Assembly: GCA_018333525.1 (NCBI GenBank)
Contig: JAGXTF010000075.1
Location: forward strand, 19,763-83,762
Reading direction: 5' to 3'
Length of the DNA: 64,000 bases
DNA from: Bacteroidota bacterium
Lineage (GTDB): Bacteria; Bacteroidota; Bacteroidia; NS11-12g; UBA955
A program made the position numbers and the translations under genes. The notes beneath the pieces were generated by a model that was not told where the DNA came from, made no database searches, and was given only the letters and a program-made list of their open reading frames with translations. This document shows positions 18,701 to 26,507 of this stretch, one piece after another; positions within the stretch are counted from its first letter, which is position 1; every line of letters begins with the position of its first letter.

Positions 18701-20224
18701 ACAGGGAATTTGAAGGTAAAAGATGCGTTTGCAGAGGTTATCTACCTCGGCACATCTTATCACTTTGATGGAAATTTTGAATTAAAAAAGAACGGAATTT
18801 TTACCGAAAATCCAATTTATTTATATGACGAAAACCATACCGGAGTTGCAAAAACCAAATTTTCCATTACCCATCGCAATTACGAAAAATATTATATGGA
18901 TTTGCGAATTGACTCCGCAGTTAATTTGAAATGCCTGAATACCACGGAGAGAGATAATGATATTTATTTTGGAAAAGCCTGGGCTGATGGATATTGTCAT
19001 ATCTACGGGCCTTTGGATAAAATTTCAATGGATATTCGCTTAAAGAGCAGAAAAAACAGCAGTGTCAAATTGTTATACAGCGATGTAGAGGAAAATGAAA
19101 TTTTTGGCTTTATAACATTTGGTGATAAAAACAGCGGAAAGAAAGATAGTTCCATTAGGACTGTAAATACGAATGTGCTTCAAAAAGTGAATATTACCCT
19201 GGAATTAACACCTGATCTGGAGGCGGAATTTGTAATTGATAAAAAGCTGGGAGATGTAATTAAGGGAAGGGGTAGAGGTGTATTAAAAATGGAATATGAT
19301 GAGAATGAAAATTTTTACTTATATGGAACTTATAGGGTTTCAGAAGGTGATTATATATTCTCCCTTCCGGGAATTAATTTATTAACCAAGAAAATTGCAT
19401 TAGCACCTGGCGGTACTATCGTATGGTCTGGAGATCCATATGATGCCAATTTGAATATTTCGGGAAGTTTTGAGAAAAAAATATCACCGGCAGCTTTAAT
19501 GACAGCGGTAGGAAATCAAAAGTCTTACGCACCGGTTAAAGTGAAAAGTACTTTGTATTTAACAGGAAGTTTGTTGAGCCCGAATATTCGATTTGATATA
19601 GAAGCACCTGAATTGGAAAATACTACTGCGAGCTCCTCTAACGACGTTTATCGCGTGATTCAGCGCATACGCGCAGACAAGGATGAAACGATGCGACAGG
19701 CGGTTTCTATTTTGTTATTTGGTAATTTTATTACGCCCGCTTTTGCACAGAGTTCTGGTACTTCTGTAGGCGGAATAAGTGGATCCGGTATAGCCGGTAA
19801 TAGCCTTTCATCCATCGCGAGTTCAGTGGTAAATGATATTTTTACCAGATTGGGAATTCCAACACGCATTCAGGTAAATATCGATGATGTGCGAAATACC
19901 AAGGGAAGCACGAATACCCAATTATTTGTGAGCAGCGAAACATTTTTAACAGAACGTGTGCGTTTGGATGTGAATTATGATCCTACATCTGCTTCACTTT
20001 TAAATAACATTGCGGTGCCTTTGAATTTTAAATTGGAATACCAAACCCGAAATGAAAATTGGAGATTTAATGCTTTCTCCAGGAGCAGTAATTTGCTGTT
20101 GCAACAGAGTTCTACTTCTTTACAGACCGGGGTTTCCGGAAATACATTGGGTGCGGGAGTTATTTACAGAAAAGAGTTTGAAACATTTCGACGTGCTAAA
20201 AAAGTGGATAGTACGGGGAGTTGA
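15767..20224 (+). CDS. TamB-like translocation/assembly module protein
   Basis: 1485 residues. A single N-terminal membrane anchor (about 10-27, preceded by KKRRTKLRK) is followed by a long repetitive beta-rich region of AsmA/TamB type. The C-terminal TamB (DUF490) domain (about 1150-1485) includes VSILLFGNFITPAFAQ. TamB proteins form periplasm-spanning grooves for outer-membrane assembly or phospholipid transport. The start is TTG 15767, supported by an adjacent -7 box and the Lys/Arg-rich signal anchor. A BamA/TamA-like barrel is encoded at 4638 but not in an operon with it. Confidence 0.88.
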   Translation: MKKRRTKLRKFLIRTLLFLLLLLGLTGVLSRSKTVQTYFAKKVATWLSKELGVKVKIGSVEFDFFRNIHLENVFLGDRNKDTLISAKSIHLEIVKYDGTNRLVLFDNLLLKNTYVNIGYHKNTEDKNIDFLLDYINGPKKPKTGPPKLWTIRFAQAELRNCEFHYFDDERKTTEKGLLDQNNLRFRKLNGILEELNIVDDSLHFTAKNLRTNERSGMKIKRMDAHCNIHYKGMDFTKMDVQLGCSRLKGELHFKYPGYKYLDEFVSNTQWKGSFTNSKICLGDLSIFTEDLNGHTENFQVNKLKVMGTFDHIKLYQADLIYGKKSRVQGEFYMAGLPDWRTTICDFEIKKLNTNAKDLESLFMGAKMPVQLHDAGDMLASGKFKGKFLNFEWNGSLESALGNATTDVAMNLESGFENAEYSGRIMTDNFDLSKFSTDLGVTALDITMDGKGLTEANFKSSMDARLTHFTLFGRNFKDGIIMGDLTASHFEGKAVLNDLRVNSEFEGKIEFNSENPKFDFRASANGLDLYEIGLDSVHTLVWGKARVDASGMSLDEFEGRISLQDVNIHRLGEVFDYRYQNISKTGKKESVIILDGNLVSGNIRGDLSVSNIDAIVVNSMAEIFPGRLVARKDYHGNDDFQFDITLKEPAIFYNYLMPGMKTNAIVFKGNYQYSERSGHLDVEPIDLQYGDYLINKVEFHAGLSKETGLHVETAAESFENTGEILLRNFGISGDVLQGLAEYNLKLSDKTGKYLVDLDAISNILKDSFTVSFTASDIKFDKEDWKIDPESKLVVLDNAILRVPYLYLDGKEHFVEARGTMSKSQKDTLNLDLGNFGFDFIRPFMKKSFLDSLEAKINGTVQISGVFGNPGFSGGISGRDIRFYSVKYGDMDISINNIIGTDRLSVSSRFLNGMLKGLELSGNVRYMHVADPDAMNLLVEIPNGTGIQFLQPFLSDVLNWKRGTVGGFVNINGKFSAPEITGNLKVKDAFAEVIYLGTSYHFDGNFELKKNGIFTENPIYLYDENHTGVAKTKFSITHRNYEKYYMDLRIDSAVNLKCLNTTERDNDIYFGKAWADGYCHIYGPLDKISMDIRLKSRKNSSVKLLYSDVEENEIFGFITFGDKNSGKKDSSIRTVNTNVLQKVNITLELTPDLEAEFVIDKKLGDVIKGRGRGVLKMEYDENENFYLYGTYRVSEGDYIFSLPGINLLTKKIALAPGGTIVWSGDPYDANLNISGSFEKKISPAALMTAVGNQKSYAPVKVKSTLYLTGSLLSPNIRFDIEAPELENTTASSSNDVYRVIQRIRADKDETMRQAVSILLFGNFITPAFAQSSGTSVGGISGSGIAGNSLSSIASSVVNDIFTRLGIPTRIQVNIDDVRNTKGSTNTQLFVSSETFLTERVRLDVNYDPTSASLLNNIAVPLNFKLEYQTRNENWRFNAFSRSSNLLLQQSSTSLQTGVSGNTLGAGVIYRKEFETFRRAKKVDSTGS

Positions 20225-20229
20225 AATAA

Positions 20230-20405
20230 AAGGCAGAAACGCGGATTAGGCGGATTAAAAAAGAGGATTTAACGCGGATTACATACCTGTGGTTAAAAAA
20301 AGGCAGAATCACAGATTTATCAGATTAAGGAAAGGATTGGCGCGGATTACGTCCGTATTACTTTGCGGCTTTGTGTTAAGCGCAGCGGCTTGGTGTCTTT
20401 GTGGT
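20230..20405. repeat. degenerate intergenic repeats
   Basis: Imperfect units of GGCAGAAnC and GCGGATTA recur (near 20231, 20244, 20273, 20302, 20341), followed by a CTTTG-rich stretch ending TTTGTGGTTAATT. No open frame is convincing. This looks like the dispersed degenerate spacer repeats often found between Bacteroidota genes. Confidence 0.45.
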
Positions 20406-20410
20406 TAATT

Positions 20411-21649
20411 TTAAAAATAAGTGGAGAAGCCACATTGAATAGCTCCTGTATGCGCTGCCGGATTGCCCAACAAATCACGTGTTTCCATGTATCTATAATT
20501 CAATCGCAATACAGTGGAGCCCGTTGGTCTGAATGCCAATGATGGCATAATGGACCAGAGCTGATCATATATTTTTGTACCTGTTTCCTTAAATTTTCCT
20601 TCATTATAATCTACATATTCCAATCGCGTTCCAATTTGAAATTTGGCATTTTTCCAAACCCCTATTTTTCTTTGCAAAAATGTATATATAAAATCCGTAT
20701 ATGCTCCGCTTTGTGATTTACCATAAGCCTGTGTATAGGTTTCTGGCACGTCAACCATACAACGCACCCATTCCCCGGTTATATGAAATTTATTTTTAAA
20801 TAATGATGTATTAAAATCTATTGCAAAAATGCTGGCATTTCTTCGCGTATCCACCACCTGACTTTCTACCTTCCATTGGTTGTAAACTCCGGTAAGATAG
20901 GAGATCCCCATTTCTCCGATTTTTCTGTTTCTAATTGCAATTTTTCCCGTAAAAACAGGACTTCCCGGAGGGTTGTCCTCGAAGCGATTTGGATTTAGTT
21001 TTGTAGCGGCAAAAGAAGTACGGTTCTCTGAATTGGAAATGATATTGGAATTTAATCCATTGGTAAAATATGCCTCATATCCAAGTGTCCATCTATTTAC
21101 ATAATATTTTCCAAACATTCCAAATCCCACATTGGACCAGGTGGATGGAATCAATGTAGTAGCGGAAATTGGTCTGTCAATAAAATCCCATTTTGGACCA
21201 TCGTGGTTTTGGTTAAATGCACCAATTGGATTCATGACAATTCCACCGCGCAGGTTTAATAAAGGGTGAAATTCAATATCCATCGCTGCAAATTCAATAT
21301 TAATTTCTTTGGTACCATCTTCAAATTCTATTTCCGACAAAAAATGAATTCTCTCCGCAATAGTGGAAGACATGAAAATGGTTAACCTGCGTGCCTGAAA
21401 GGTCAAACCCTCTGATGCACCATCCGTTTGCTCATAATTTGAATTTGCTTCCAAATAACCTCCAATTGCAATAGGGATTTTGTCAGACATTAAAAATGGT
21501 CTGTTATAAATAGCGTCCATATTCAATTTGGAACCTGTATCTGCAGGTAGAATTCTGTTGCTTTTTATAGAATCGTTTTGCGCTTTTAATTGCGGTCCGC
21601 AAAAGGAAAGCAACAAAATACTAAAGGTATATGTAAATATTTTTTTCAT
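20411..21649 (-). CDS. porin (OprP/OprO-like outer membrane barrel)
   Basis: 412 residues with a signal peptide (about 1-23, LKAQ). Strand-rich body with RARRLTIF-like start of the barrel near 85, an EFEDG segment and GIVMNPIGAFNQ, and a terminal Phe. It resembles phosphate-selective-porin-type barrels; the solute is unknown. The start codon lies 29 bp inside the Rieske gene, so the two are almost certainly co-translated. It is the last gene of the di-haem/Rieske/porin operon. Confidence 0.75.
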   Translation of the reverse strand: MKKIFTYTFSILLLSFCGPQLKAQNDSIKSNRILPADTGSKLNMDAIYNRPFLMSDKIPIAIGGYLEANSNYEQTDGASEGLTFQARRLTIFMSSTIAERIHFLSEIEFEDGTKEINIEFAAMDIEFHPLLNLRGGIVMNPIGAFNQNHDGPKWDFIDRPISATTLIPSTWSNVGFGMFGKYYVNRWTLGYEAYFTNGLNSNIISNSENRTSFAATKLNPNRFEDNPPGSPVFTGKIAIRNRKIGEMGISYLTGVYNQWKVESQVVDTRRNASIFAIDFNTSLFKNKFHITGEWVRCMVDVPETYTQAYGKSQSGAYTDFIYTFLQRKIGVWKNAKFQIGTRLEYVDYNEGKFKETGTKIYDQLWSIMPSLAFRPTGSTVLRLNYRYMETRDLLGNPAAHTGAIQCGFSTYF

Positions 21650-22052
21650 CAGAATTGGTTTTAAAACTCCTTAATGGATTTTCAGCTGGTGGATTTTGTA
21701 CTTCTCCGGTTTTGGAAAACTCACTGCCATGACAGGGGCAAACGAGGAAATCTCCCTGTGGTTTTACTTCGCAGCCCTTATGGGTGCATTCTGTCAGTAG
21801 TGCAGAATATTGCGAATTTTCCAATGCATATAAAACAATGGGCATTTGAAATTTCTCATTGCGTATTAAAATGAATTTTCTGGATTTGTTATTCTCCGTT
21901 TGAAATTCTGTTTTAGCAATGGATATTTTATTTCCGCTAAAGGTAGATTTGGCAACATATGCAGCTGATACACAAGATTCCAGTAAGGTAGTAGCAAATG
22001 CTCCGGACATGCATAACAACCCGCAATTTTTTATAAAATCTTTGCGCTCCAT
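21621..22052 (-). CDS. Rieske 2Fe-2S protein
   Basis: 143 residues. The N-terminal hydrophobic segment (about 10-30) contains LESC (Cys27), a possible lipobox, so it may be a membrane-anchored periplasmic protein. Cluster ligands are C89-T-H91 and C105-P-C107-H108; C94 and C107 can form the usual disulphide. This is a high-potential electron carrier. Its ATG overlaps the stop of the di-haem gene by one base, and its 3' end overlaps the porin start. The partner is probably the di-haem protein encoded upstream. Confidence 0.9.
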   Translation of the reverse strand: MERKDFIKNCGLLCMSGAFATTLLESCVSAAYVAKSTFSGNKISIAKTEFQTENNKSRKFILIRNEKFQMPIVLYALENSQYSALLTECTHKGCEVKPQGDFLVCPCHGSEFSKTGEVQNPPAENPLRSFKTNSDEKNIYIYL

Positions 22053-23251
22053 TATAGAGATTCCAAAAATTGTATCAATGCTTTTTTGTCCGAATCACCC
22101 AAAAGCAAATAATTGTTTTTGCTTTTTAATGCTTCTCCACCATGAAATTCAATGGCAGATTCAATGCTGGTTGCCCTCCCGTCGTGCAGTAAAAAATAAC
22201 TGCCACCCTGAGAATTTTTTGACAATCCCAAGCCCCATAGTGGTGGCGTACGCCATTCTGAAGTAAGCGCACTTCCTTCAGTATATCCATCATCCAGTGC
22301 AGGACCCATATCATGTAATAAAAGGTCTGTGTATGGATGAAATAATTTTTCAGATAATGCAGCAGTTTTGCTTGTGGTTGTTTTTAATGTTTCTCTATGG
22401 CAATTTTCACAACCAATCTGTTTGAATATTTTTTCACCCTGCACATTCATTGCATCCCCAGAATTTCGGCGAATTGGGGCTTTTAATGTTTGCAGATAAA
22501 ATACAACTGCATTTATATCCGATTCAGATATTTCCGGATCGGTTTGCAATCCGGTATATGGATCCACCGGTTCAAAAACAGAAGTAATTCCAATATCCTG
22601 ATTGTATGCATTTGCTGTTTGATGCAACAAATTATAAGCTGCTGCTTTTTTTCCGAATCTATGTATATAATAGCCGTTTTTCGGCGCAGCAAAATCAAAT
22701 ACTTTTAAATAACCCGGGATTTTTTTCCAGTTACAGGCGCCGCTAATTCCATCACCATCTGCATCATTTGGATCAGACATAGCGAGAATATCCGCATCAC
22801 TAACCAATTCCAAAAAACCCAATCCCGTATTTGCAGGAGGCATAAAGTTCGAATGCGGTGCACCAGCCGGTAATTGTTCCGGCTTAAACCCGGGTATAGC
22901 GCGATTTTGCAGTTGCGGACCACCCAGATGCAAAAAAGTATTGCCATTGCTGTCGTATTGCCCGAATCTCGTAAGTGTGGTAAAAGGATGTCCCTTTCCA
23001 TCGCCCGCATGACAAGAACCACAACTGGTTGCTACAAAGCCAGGTCCTAATCCTGTTTCAACCGTAAATATTTGTTCGTTAAACAAGGCATCACCATGCA
23101 GAAAAGTGCTCATTTCAGAATTGGTAAGCCCACCCACCGGACCATCCAGAATGCTATCCGCAGCAGGCGCTTTGGGAAGCATTTTCTCACAAGCCACTAC
23201 CAAAACCAAAGCGGGTAAAGTGAATGTCAAAAGCCATTTAGGTATTCTCAT
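22052..23251 (-). CDS. di-haem oxidoreductase (DUF1111/DHOR-type) lipoprotein
   Basis: 399 residues. Lipoprotein signal with LVVAC (Cys21). Two c-type haem motifs, CGSCH (77-81) and CENCH (281-285), and a calcium-loop-like DPNDADGDGISG (160-171). Matches the DUF1111 family related to di-haem cytochrome c peroxidase/MauG. Such genes often accompany imelysin-type iron-uptake genes, though none is present here. First gene of a three-gene overlapping operon (Rieske, porin). Its minus-strand -7 box and a metal-regulator-type operator lie in the divergent region upstream, suggesting metal-responsive expression. Confidence 0.85.
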   Translation of the reverse strand: MRIPKWLLTFTLPALVLVVACEKMLPKAPAADSILDGPVGGLTNSEMSTFLHGDALFNEQIFTVETGLGPGFVATSCGSCHAGDGKGHPFTTLTRFGQYDSNGNTFLHLGGPQLQNRAIPGFKPEQLPAGAPHSNFMPPANTGLGFLELVSDADILAMSDPNDADGDGISGACNWKKIPGYLKVFDFAAPKNGYYIHRFGKKAAAYNLLHQTANAYNQDIGITSVFEPVDPYTGLQTDPEISESDINAVVFYLQTLKAPIRRNSGDAMNVQGEKIFKQIGCENCHRETLKTTTSKTAALSEKLFHPYTDLLLHDMGPALDDGYTEGSALTSEWRTPPLWGLGLSKNSQGGSYFLLHDGRATSIESAIEFHGGEALKSKNNYLLLGDSDKKALIQFLESL

Positions 23252-23266
23252 GATAAATTACAGGTG

Positions 23267-23274
23267 CAAATCTA
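23267..23274 (-). promoter_or_regulatory. TAnnTTTG -7 box of the di-haem operon
   Basis: TAGATTTG on the minus strand, 15 bases before ATG 23251. The neighbouring operator at 23284 covers the position where the upstream promoter contacts would be. Confidence 0.5.
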
Positions 23275-23283
23275 ATAATAAAA

Positions 23284-23297
23284 TTAGGTAAGCCTAA
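23284..23297. promoter_or_regulatory. DtxR/MntR-type operator
   Basis: TTAGG-TAAG-CCTAA, a perfect 5-bp inverted repeat with a 4-base centre, similar to the core of DtxR/IdeR boxes (TTAGGTTAGCCTAA-like). It lies between two divergent -7 boxes, 23267-23274 (minus) and 23320-23327 (plus), overlapping both upstream promoter regions. One site could therefore repress both the regulator and the di-haem operon. Confidence 0.65.
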
Positions 23298-23319
23298 AAA
23301 TATTTTTATTATTTTTTCG

Positions 23320-23327
23320 TATTTTTG
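23320..23327 (+). promoter_or_regulatory. TAnnTTTG -7 box of the DtxR/MntR-type gene
   Basis: TATTTTTG, 8 bases before ATG 23336, predicting a very short leader. Confidence 0.5.
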
Positions 23328-23335
23328 AACTTGCA

Positions 23336-23995
23336 ATGATCAGCACCGCAGAAGAAAACTACCTGAAAGCCGTATTTAAGCTGGAGACCGAGCTTCAGGG
23401 AACGGTTCCAACAGGTGCCCTGGCACAATCGTTTAATATTCAGGCGCCCTCGGTTACGGATATGGTGAAAAAACTCGCCTCCAAAAAACTATTGCGTTAT
23501 GAAAAATCGAAAGGTGTAAGGCTAACGGATAAGGGAAGAAAGATTGCAGTTGCAATTGTGCGCAAACACCGGATATGGGAAACTTTTTTGGTTCAGACAC
23601 TGGAATTCAGGTGGGATGAAGTTCATGCCCTGGCCGAACAATTGGAACATGTGCATTCTGAAGAATTAATCGATCGTCTGGATACTTTTTTAGGTCACCC
23701 TAAAATCGATCCCCATGGAGATCCGATTCCGGATAAGAATGGTAAAATTCAGGCCACAAGAGCTATAACCCTGAAAATGGGTGAGCCCGGAAATACCTAT
23801 AAACTCATTGGCATACGCGAAGATTCTATAGAGTTATTGCAGTTTTTAAACAAACTCAAAATTGGTTTGGGTTCGGTGTTGTTTATAGAAGACAGAGAGT
23901 CCTTTGACCAAAGTTTGCGTGTGAAGGTGGACAATAAAGCCCAAGGCTTTTTAAGTGCCATTGTTGCCAATGCTTTGTTGGTTGTAGACGCATAA
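23336..23995 (+). CDS. DtxR/MntR-family metal-dependent regulator
   Basis: 219 residues: winged helix-turn-helix (1-68), metal-binding/dimerisation helices (about 70-120), and a C-terminal SH3/FeoA-like domain (about 145-219). H78, E101, E104 and H105 match the spacing of the MntR ligands. Glu at 101 is MntR-like, where DtxR has Cys. Residue 8 is Asn instead of the Asp/Met ligand. H78, E82 and H97 also match the DtxR ancillary site. It probably represses metal-uptake genes when Mn(II) or Fe(II) is abundant. Its own promoter and that of the divergent di-haem operon share the operator at 23284, indicating autoregulation. Confidence 0.88.
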   Translation: MISTAEENYLKAVFKLETELQGTVPTGALAQSFNIQAPSVTDMVKKLASKKLLRYEKSKGVRLTDKGRKIAVAIVRKHRIWETFLVQTLEFRWDEVHALAEQLEHVHSEELIDRLDTFLGHPKIDPHGDPIPDKNGKIQATRAITLKMGEPGNTYKLIGIREDSIELLQFLNKLKIGLGSVLFIEDRESFDQSLRVKVDNKAQGFLSAIVANALLVVDA

Positions 23996-24073
23996 GTGGT
24001 CGAAAAAAATATCCATTGTAACGACAAAAGCTGTAAATTTTTCGAAGCGTGAATCTGCGTGCACAATTGCCAT

Positions 24074-24081
24074 TAAATTTG
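24074..24081 (+). promoter_or_regulatory. TAnnTTTG -7 box of the permease gene
   Basis: TAAATTTG, 5 bases before the GTG start at 24087. Confidence 0.45.
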
Positions 24082-24086
24082 TCTTT

Positions 24087-25358
24087 GTGAATTGGTTCTC
24101 GGCTATATCGGAAGGCTTTACCATGGCACTTGGTTCATTGTTGCGAAACAAGCTGCGTTCCATGTTGTCTGTGTTGGGAATCACCATTGGAATTTATTGT
24201 ATCATCGCCGTTTATGCTTTGGTACATTCTCTGGAGAAAAATTTGAATGACAGTTTTTCTAATTATGGAACTGATGTATTGTTTGTGCAAAAATGGCCCT
24301 GGGATGAAATTGGGGGTGAATATCCCTGGTGGAAATATAACAACCGGCCTCAGGCAACAGCGGAAGAATCGCAATTTATTTCTGAAAATATAAATAAGGA
24401 TTTGGTATCTGCAGTAGCATTTACATTCAGCACCAGAGCTTTGGTGGAGCGCAAAGAGATATCACTGAGCAATGTGCAGTTGATGGCAATTAGTTTTGAA
24501 TATAATGCCATTCAAAAAGTAGATGTGGAATTGGGAAGGTATTTTACTCATGCCGAAATGAACAGCGGCAGACCTGTGGTTATAATTGGAGCAAATGTTG
24601 CCGAAAATCTATTTCAGGGGCAATATGCGGTAGGTAAAAATATCAAAATCAAAGGCAAAAATTGTGTGGTAATTGGAGTTTGTAGAAAAGAGGGAAAAAC
24701 CGTTTTGGGAAATTCTGCAGATGAGCAGGTGTTTCTTCCGGCGCGCCTTGCCATGGGAATGATGAATTACAAAAGAGGAGAAAAAGGTTGTCAAATTATG
24801 ATCAAAGCGAAGCCAAAAGTTTCTCTGGATTTGTTAAAATTTGAAGTGGCACAAATGATGCGCAGATATCGGAGATTGTCTCTTTCTGCCGATGATAATT
24901 TCGCGGTAAATACCATGAGCATGATTACCAATGTTATCAGTAATCTTTTTGGACAAATCAGAACCATCGGATTTGTAATCGGTGGATTCTCTATGCTGGT
25001 GGGTTGTTTCGGTGTTGCAAATATTATGTTTGTTTCCGTAAAAGAACGCACACAGGAAATAGGAATTCAGAAAGCATTGGGCGCGCACAATTATTTTATT
25101 TTGATTCAATTTTTAATTGAATCGGTATTTCTTTGTCTGATTGGGGGAATTATTGGTTTAATTCTCGTATGGTTTACGCTTTCTGCAATGAATTATGGAT
25201 TGCAACATTATTTAGAAAGTGCCATTCGATTGTATCTGGCCAATTCAGATATTTCCATTGGAATTATCGTATCGGTAATAGTTGGAATTATCGCCGGATT
25301 TATTCCCGCCTTGGGCGCAAGCAGGTTGAATCCGGTGGATGCGATTAGGTCGAAGTAG
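24087..25358 (+). CDS. MacB-type ABC transporter permease
   Basis: 423 residues. One N-terminal helix (about 23-44) is followed by a large periplasmic MacB_PCD domain (about 45-285) and three C-terminal helices (about 291-315, 335-365, 390-412) of the FtsX fold. KERTQEIGIQKALGA, the permease-ATPase coupling segment, lies between helices 2 and 3. Such proteins are mechanotransmission permeases for export of lipoproteins, peptides or antibiotics. No ATPase or membrane-fusion partner is adjacent. The start is GTG, supported by the -7 box 5 bases upstream. Its 3' end borders the defence island. Confidence 0.87.
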   Translation: MNWFSAISEGFTMALGSLLRNKLRSMLSVLGITIGIYCIIAVYALVHSLEKNLNDSFSNYGTDVLFVQKWPWDEIGGEYPWWKYNNRPQATAEESQFISENINKDLVSAVAFTFSTRALVERKEISLSNVQLMAISFEYNAIQKVDVELGRYFTHAEMNSGRPVVIIGANVAENLFQGQYAVGKNIKIKGKNCVVIGVCRKEGKTVLGNSADEQVFLPARLAMGMMNYKRGEKGCQIMIKAKPKVSLDLLKFEVAQMMRRYRRLSLSADDNFAVNTMSMITNVISNLFGQIRTIGFVIGGFSMLVGCFGVANIMFVSVKERTQEIGIQKALGAHNYFILIQFLIESVFLCLIGGIIGLILVWFTLSAMNYGLQHYLESAIRLYLANSDISIGIIVSVIVGIIAGFIPALGASRLNPVDAIRSK

Positions 25359-25409
25359 GAGGGGGGGACTAATTTTATTTGACCGAAATTCCGGGAAGCT
25401 TACAATCCA

Positions 25410-25529
25410 AAAAACATTAAAAAACTCAACTAAAAATGGTTTTGCGTCTGCTTCTTCGTTTGAAGTGTCAGCCCATTCTTTTGAGAATTTTAATGCGCGG
25501 TCTTTTATTTCGTTCCAACTTAAAGTCAT
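25410..25529 (-). pseudogene. N-terminal remnant of MmeI-like DNA methyltransferase
   Basis: The first 40 codons from ATG 25529 read TLSWNEIKDRALKFSKEW ... EAKPF..EFFNVF. This is the characteristic beginning of MmeI-like (type IIG/IIL) restriction-methyltransferases. After FFNVF the frame runs into unrelated sequence and then into the 3' end of the permease gene on the other strand. None of the catalytic motifs (e.g. NPPY) follow. The fragment starts only 8 bases after the HEPN-like gene stop, so the two were probably one operon before a deletion or recombination near 25359-25409. Family recognition is from memory of the N-terminal motif. Confidence 0.65.
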
Positions 25530-25537
25530 TTTTAGTG

Positions 25538-26470
25538 CTAATTAAAAGTTTTGTATTCCATAAATTTACTCCAATAACCTAAGGCTGGCGATTCTGCAAA
25601 TTTAGATTCAGGGTTCATTGATATTATTTGAAAGCCCCCATTATTCATTACTGGTGCGTGTTGGTGATAATTCTCACGAAACTCATCATACATTCCATTT
25701 AGAACGTGAGCAATTTTTAAAAGTGTTTGCTTTATCATTTCAGATGATGCATAACTGACGCAATAATTTAAGTCCTTGTCAATAATTTTTTTGAGGTTGA
25801 TTTTTATTTTATCGGAACACTGAAATTTAGTAATAACTTTTCCTGAGTTTAATTGCCAAGATACATTAGCAAATGATGTTGATTTTTTTCTGTGAATTAA
25901 TTCCGCACGATAATCATTGAATTTACTCACGAAGTCTGCGTCAACCGTTTTGATATTTTGAATAAACTTCCTTTTAGCAAATTCACTTTTAGAATTATGG
26001 CAATGTTTAGCTAATGTAATCCATTGAAGTTTGCTTTCAGGGTTTTTGCCAAATACAAATTGAGTTAGCATAGCGAGATAGTCGAAACAAGAAGATAAAT
26101 GAAAAACTATGCTGTCATATAATGCCATAATTTCATCAGATGCCATCTCAAAATGTGGGTTTCCCATTATGAAACCATTGAAAACAGTTGGATTTTCTTT
26201 AAGCATCTTTTCAAATCTGTGTTCTATTTCAAGTTTTCTAACAAGTAACAAGTAAAAATGAAGGTTTGCACTTCTTATTCTGTAATTGATATTGTCTCGC
26301 AATTCATAGATTTCGTGTTTGCCATCTTTGGTCTGTCCGAAAACGTTGTTTATATGATAACCGTAGTCCATAGCAAGAGCCATAAAACCTTCGTGAACTA
26401 CACTTATCAGTTTTTGGATTTTGTCTAAACTTTCCTGTGGATTGTCAATATAAATTATTTTTTCTTTCAT
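25538..26470 (-). CDS. HEPN-like protein, candidate defence RNase
   Basis: 310 residues, largely alpha-helical, no signal peptide. It contains R188-A-E-L-I-H193, the Rx4-6H signature of HEPN ribonucleases, in the context FNDYRAELIHRK. An earlier helical half contains FHLSSCFDYLAML (about 123-135), as in HEPN bundles that associate with methyltransferase or toxin loci. It may be an RNA-cleaving effector or a restriction-associated factor; this is inference. It sits between the attC-like repeat and the truncated MmeI-like gene, on the same strand as the Pycsar operon. AT-rich like its neighbours. Confidence 0.6.
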   Translation of the reverse strand: MKEKIIYIDNPQESLDKIQKLISVVHEGFMALAMDYGYHINNVFGQTKDGKHEIYELRDNINYRIRSANLHFYLLLVRKLEIEHRFEKMLKENPTVFNGFIMGNPHFEMASDEIMALYDSIVFHLSSCFDYLAMLTQFVFGKNPESKLQWITLAKHCHNSKSEFAKRKFIQNIKTVDADFVSKFNDYRAELIHRKKSTSFANVSWQLNSGKVITKFQCSDKIKINLKKIIDKDLNYCVSYASSEMIKQTLLKIAHVLNGMYDEFRENYHQHAPVMNNGGFQIISMNPESKFAESPALGYWSKFMEYKTFN

Positions 26471-26507
26471 TCAATTTCACTCTGTTTTGATGTCGGTTGT
26501 GTCGTCC

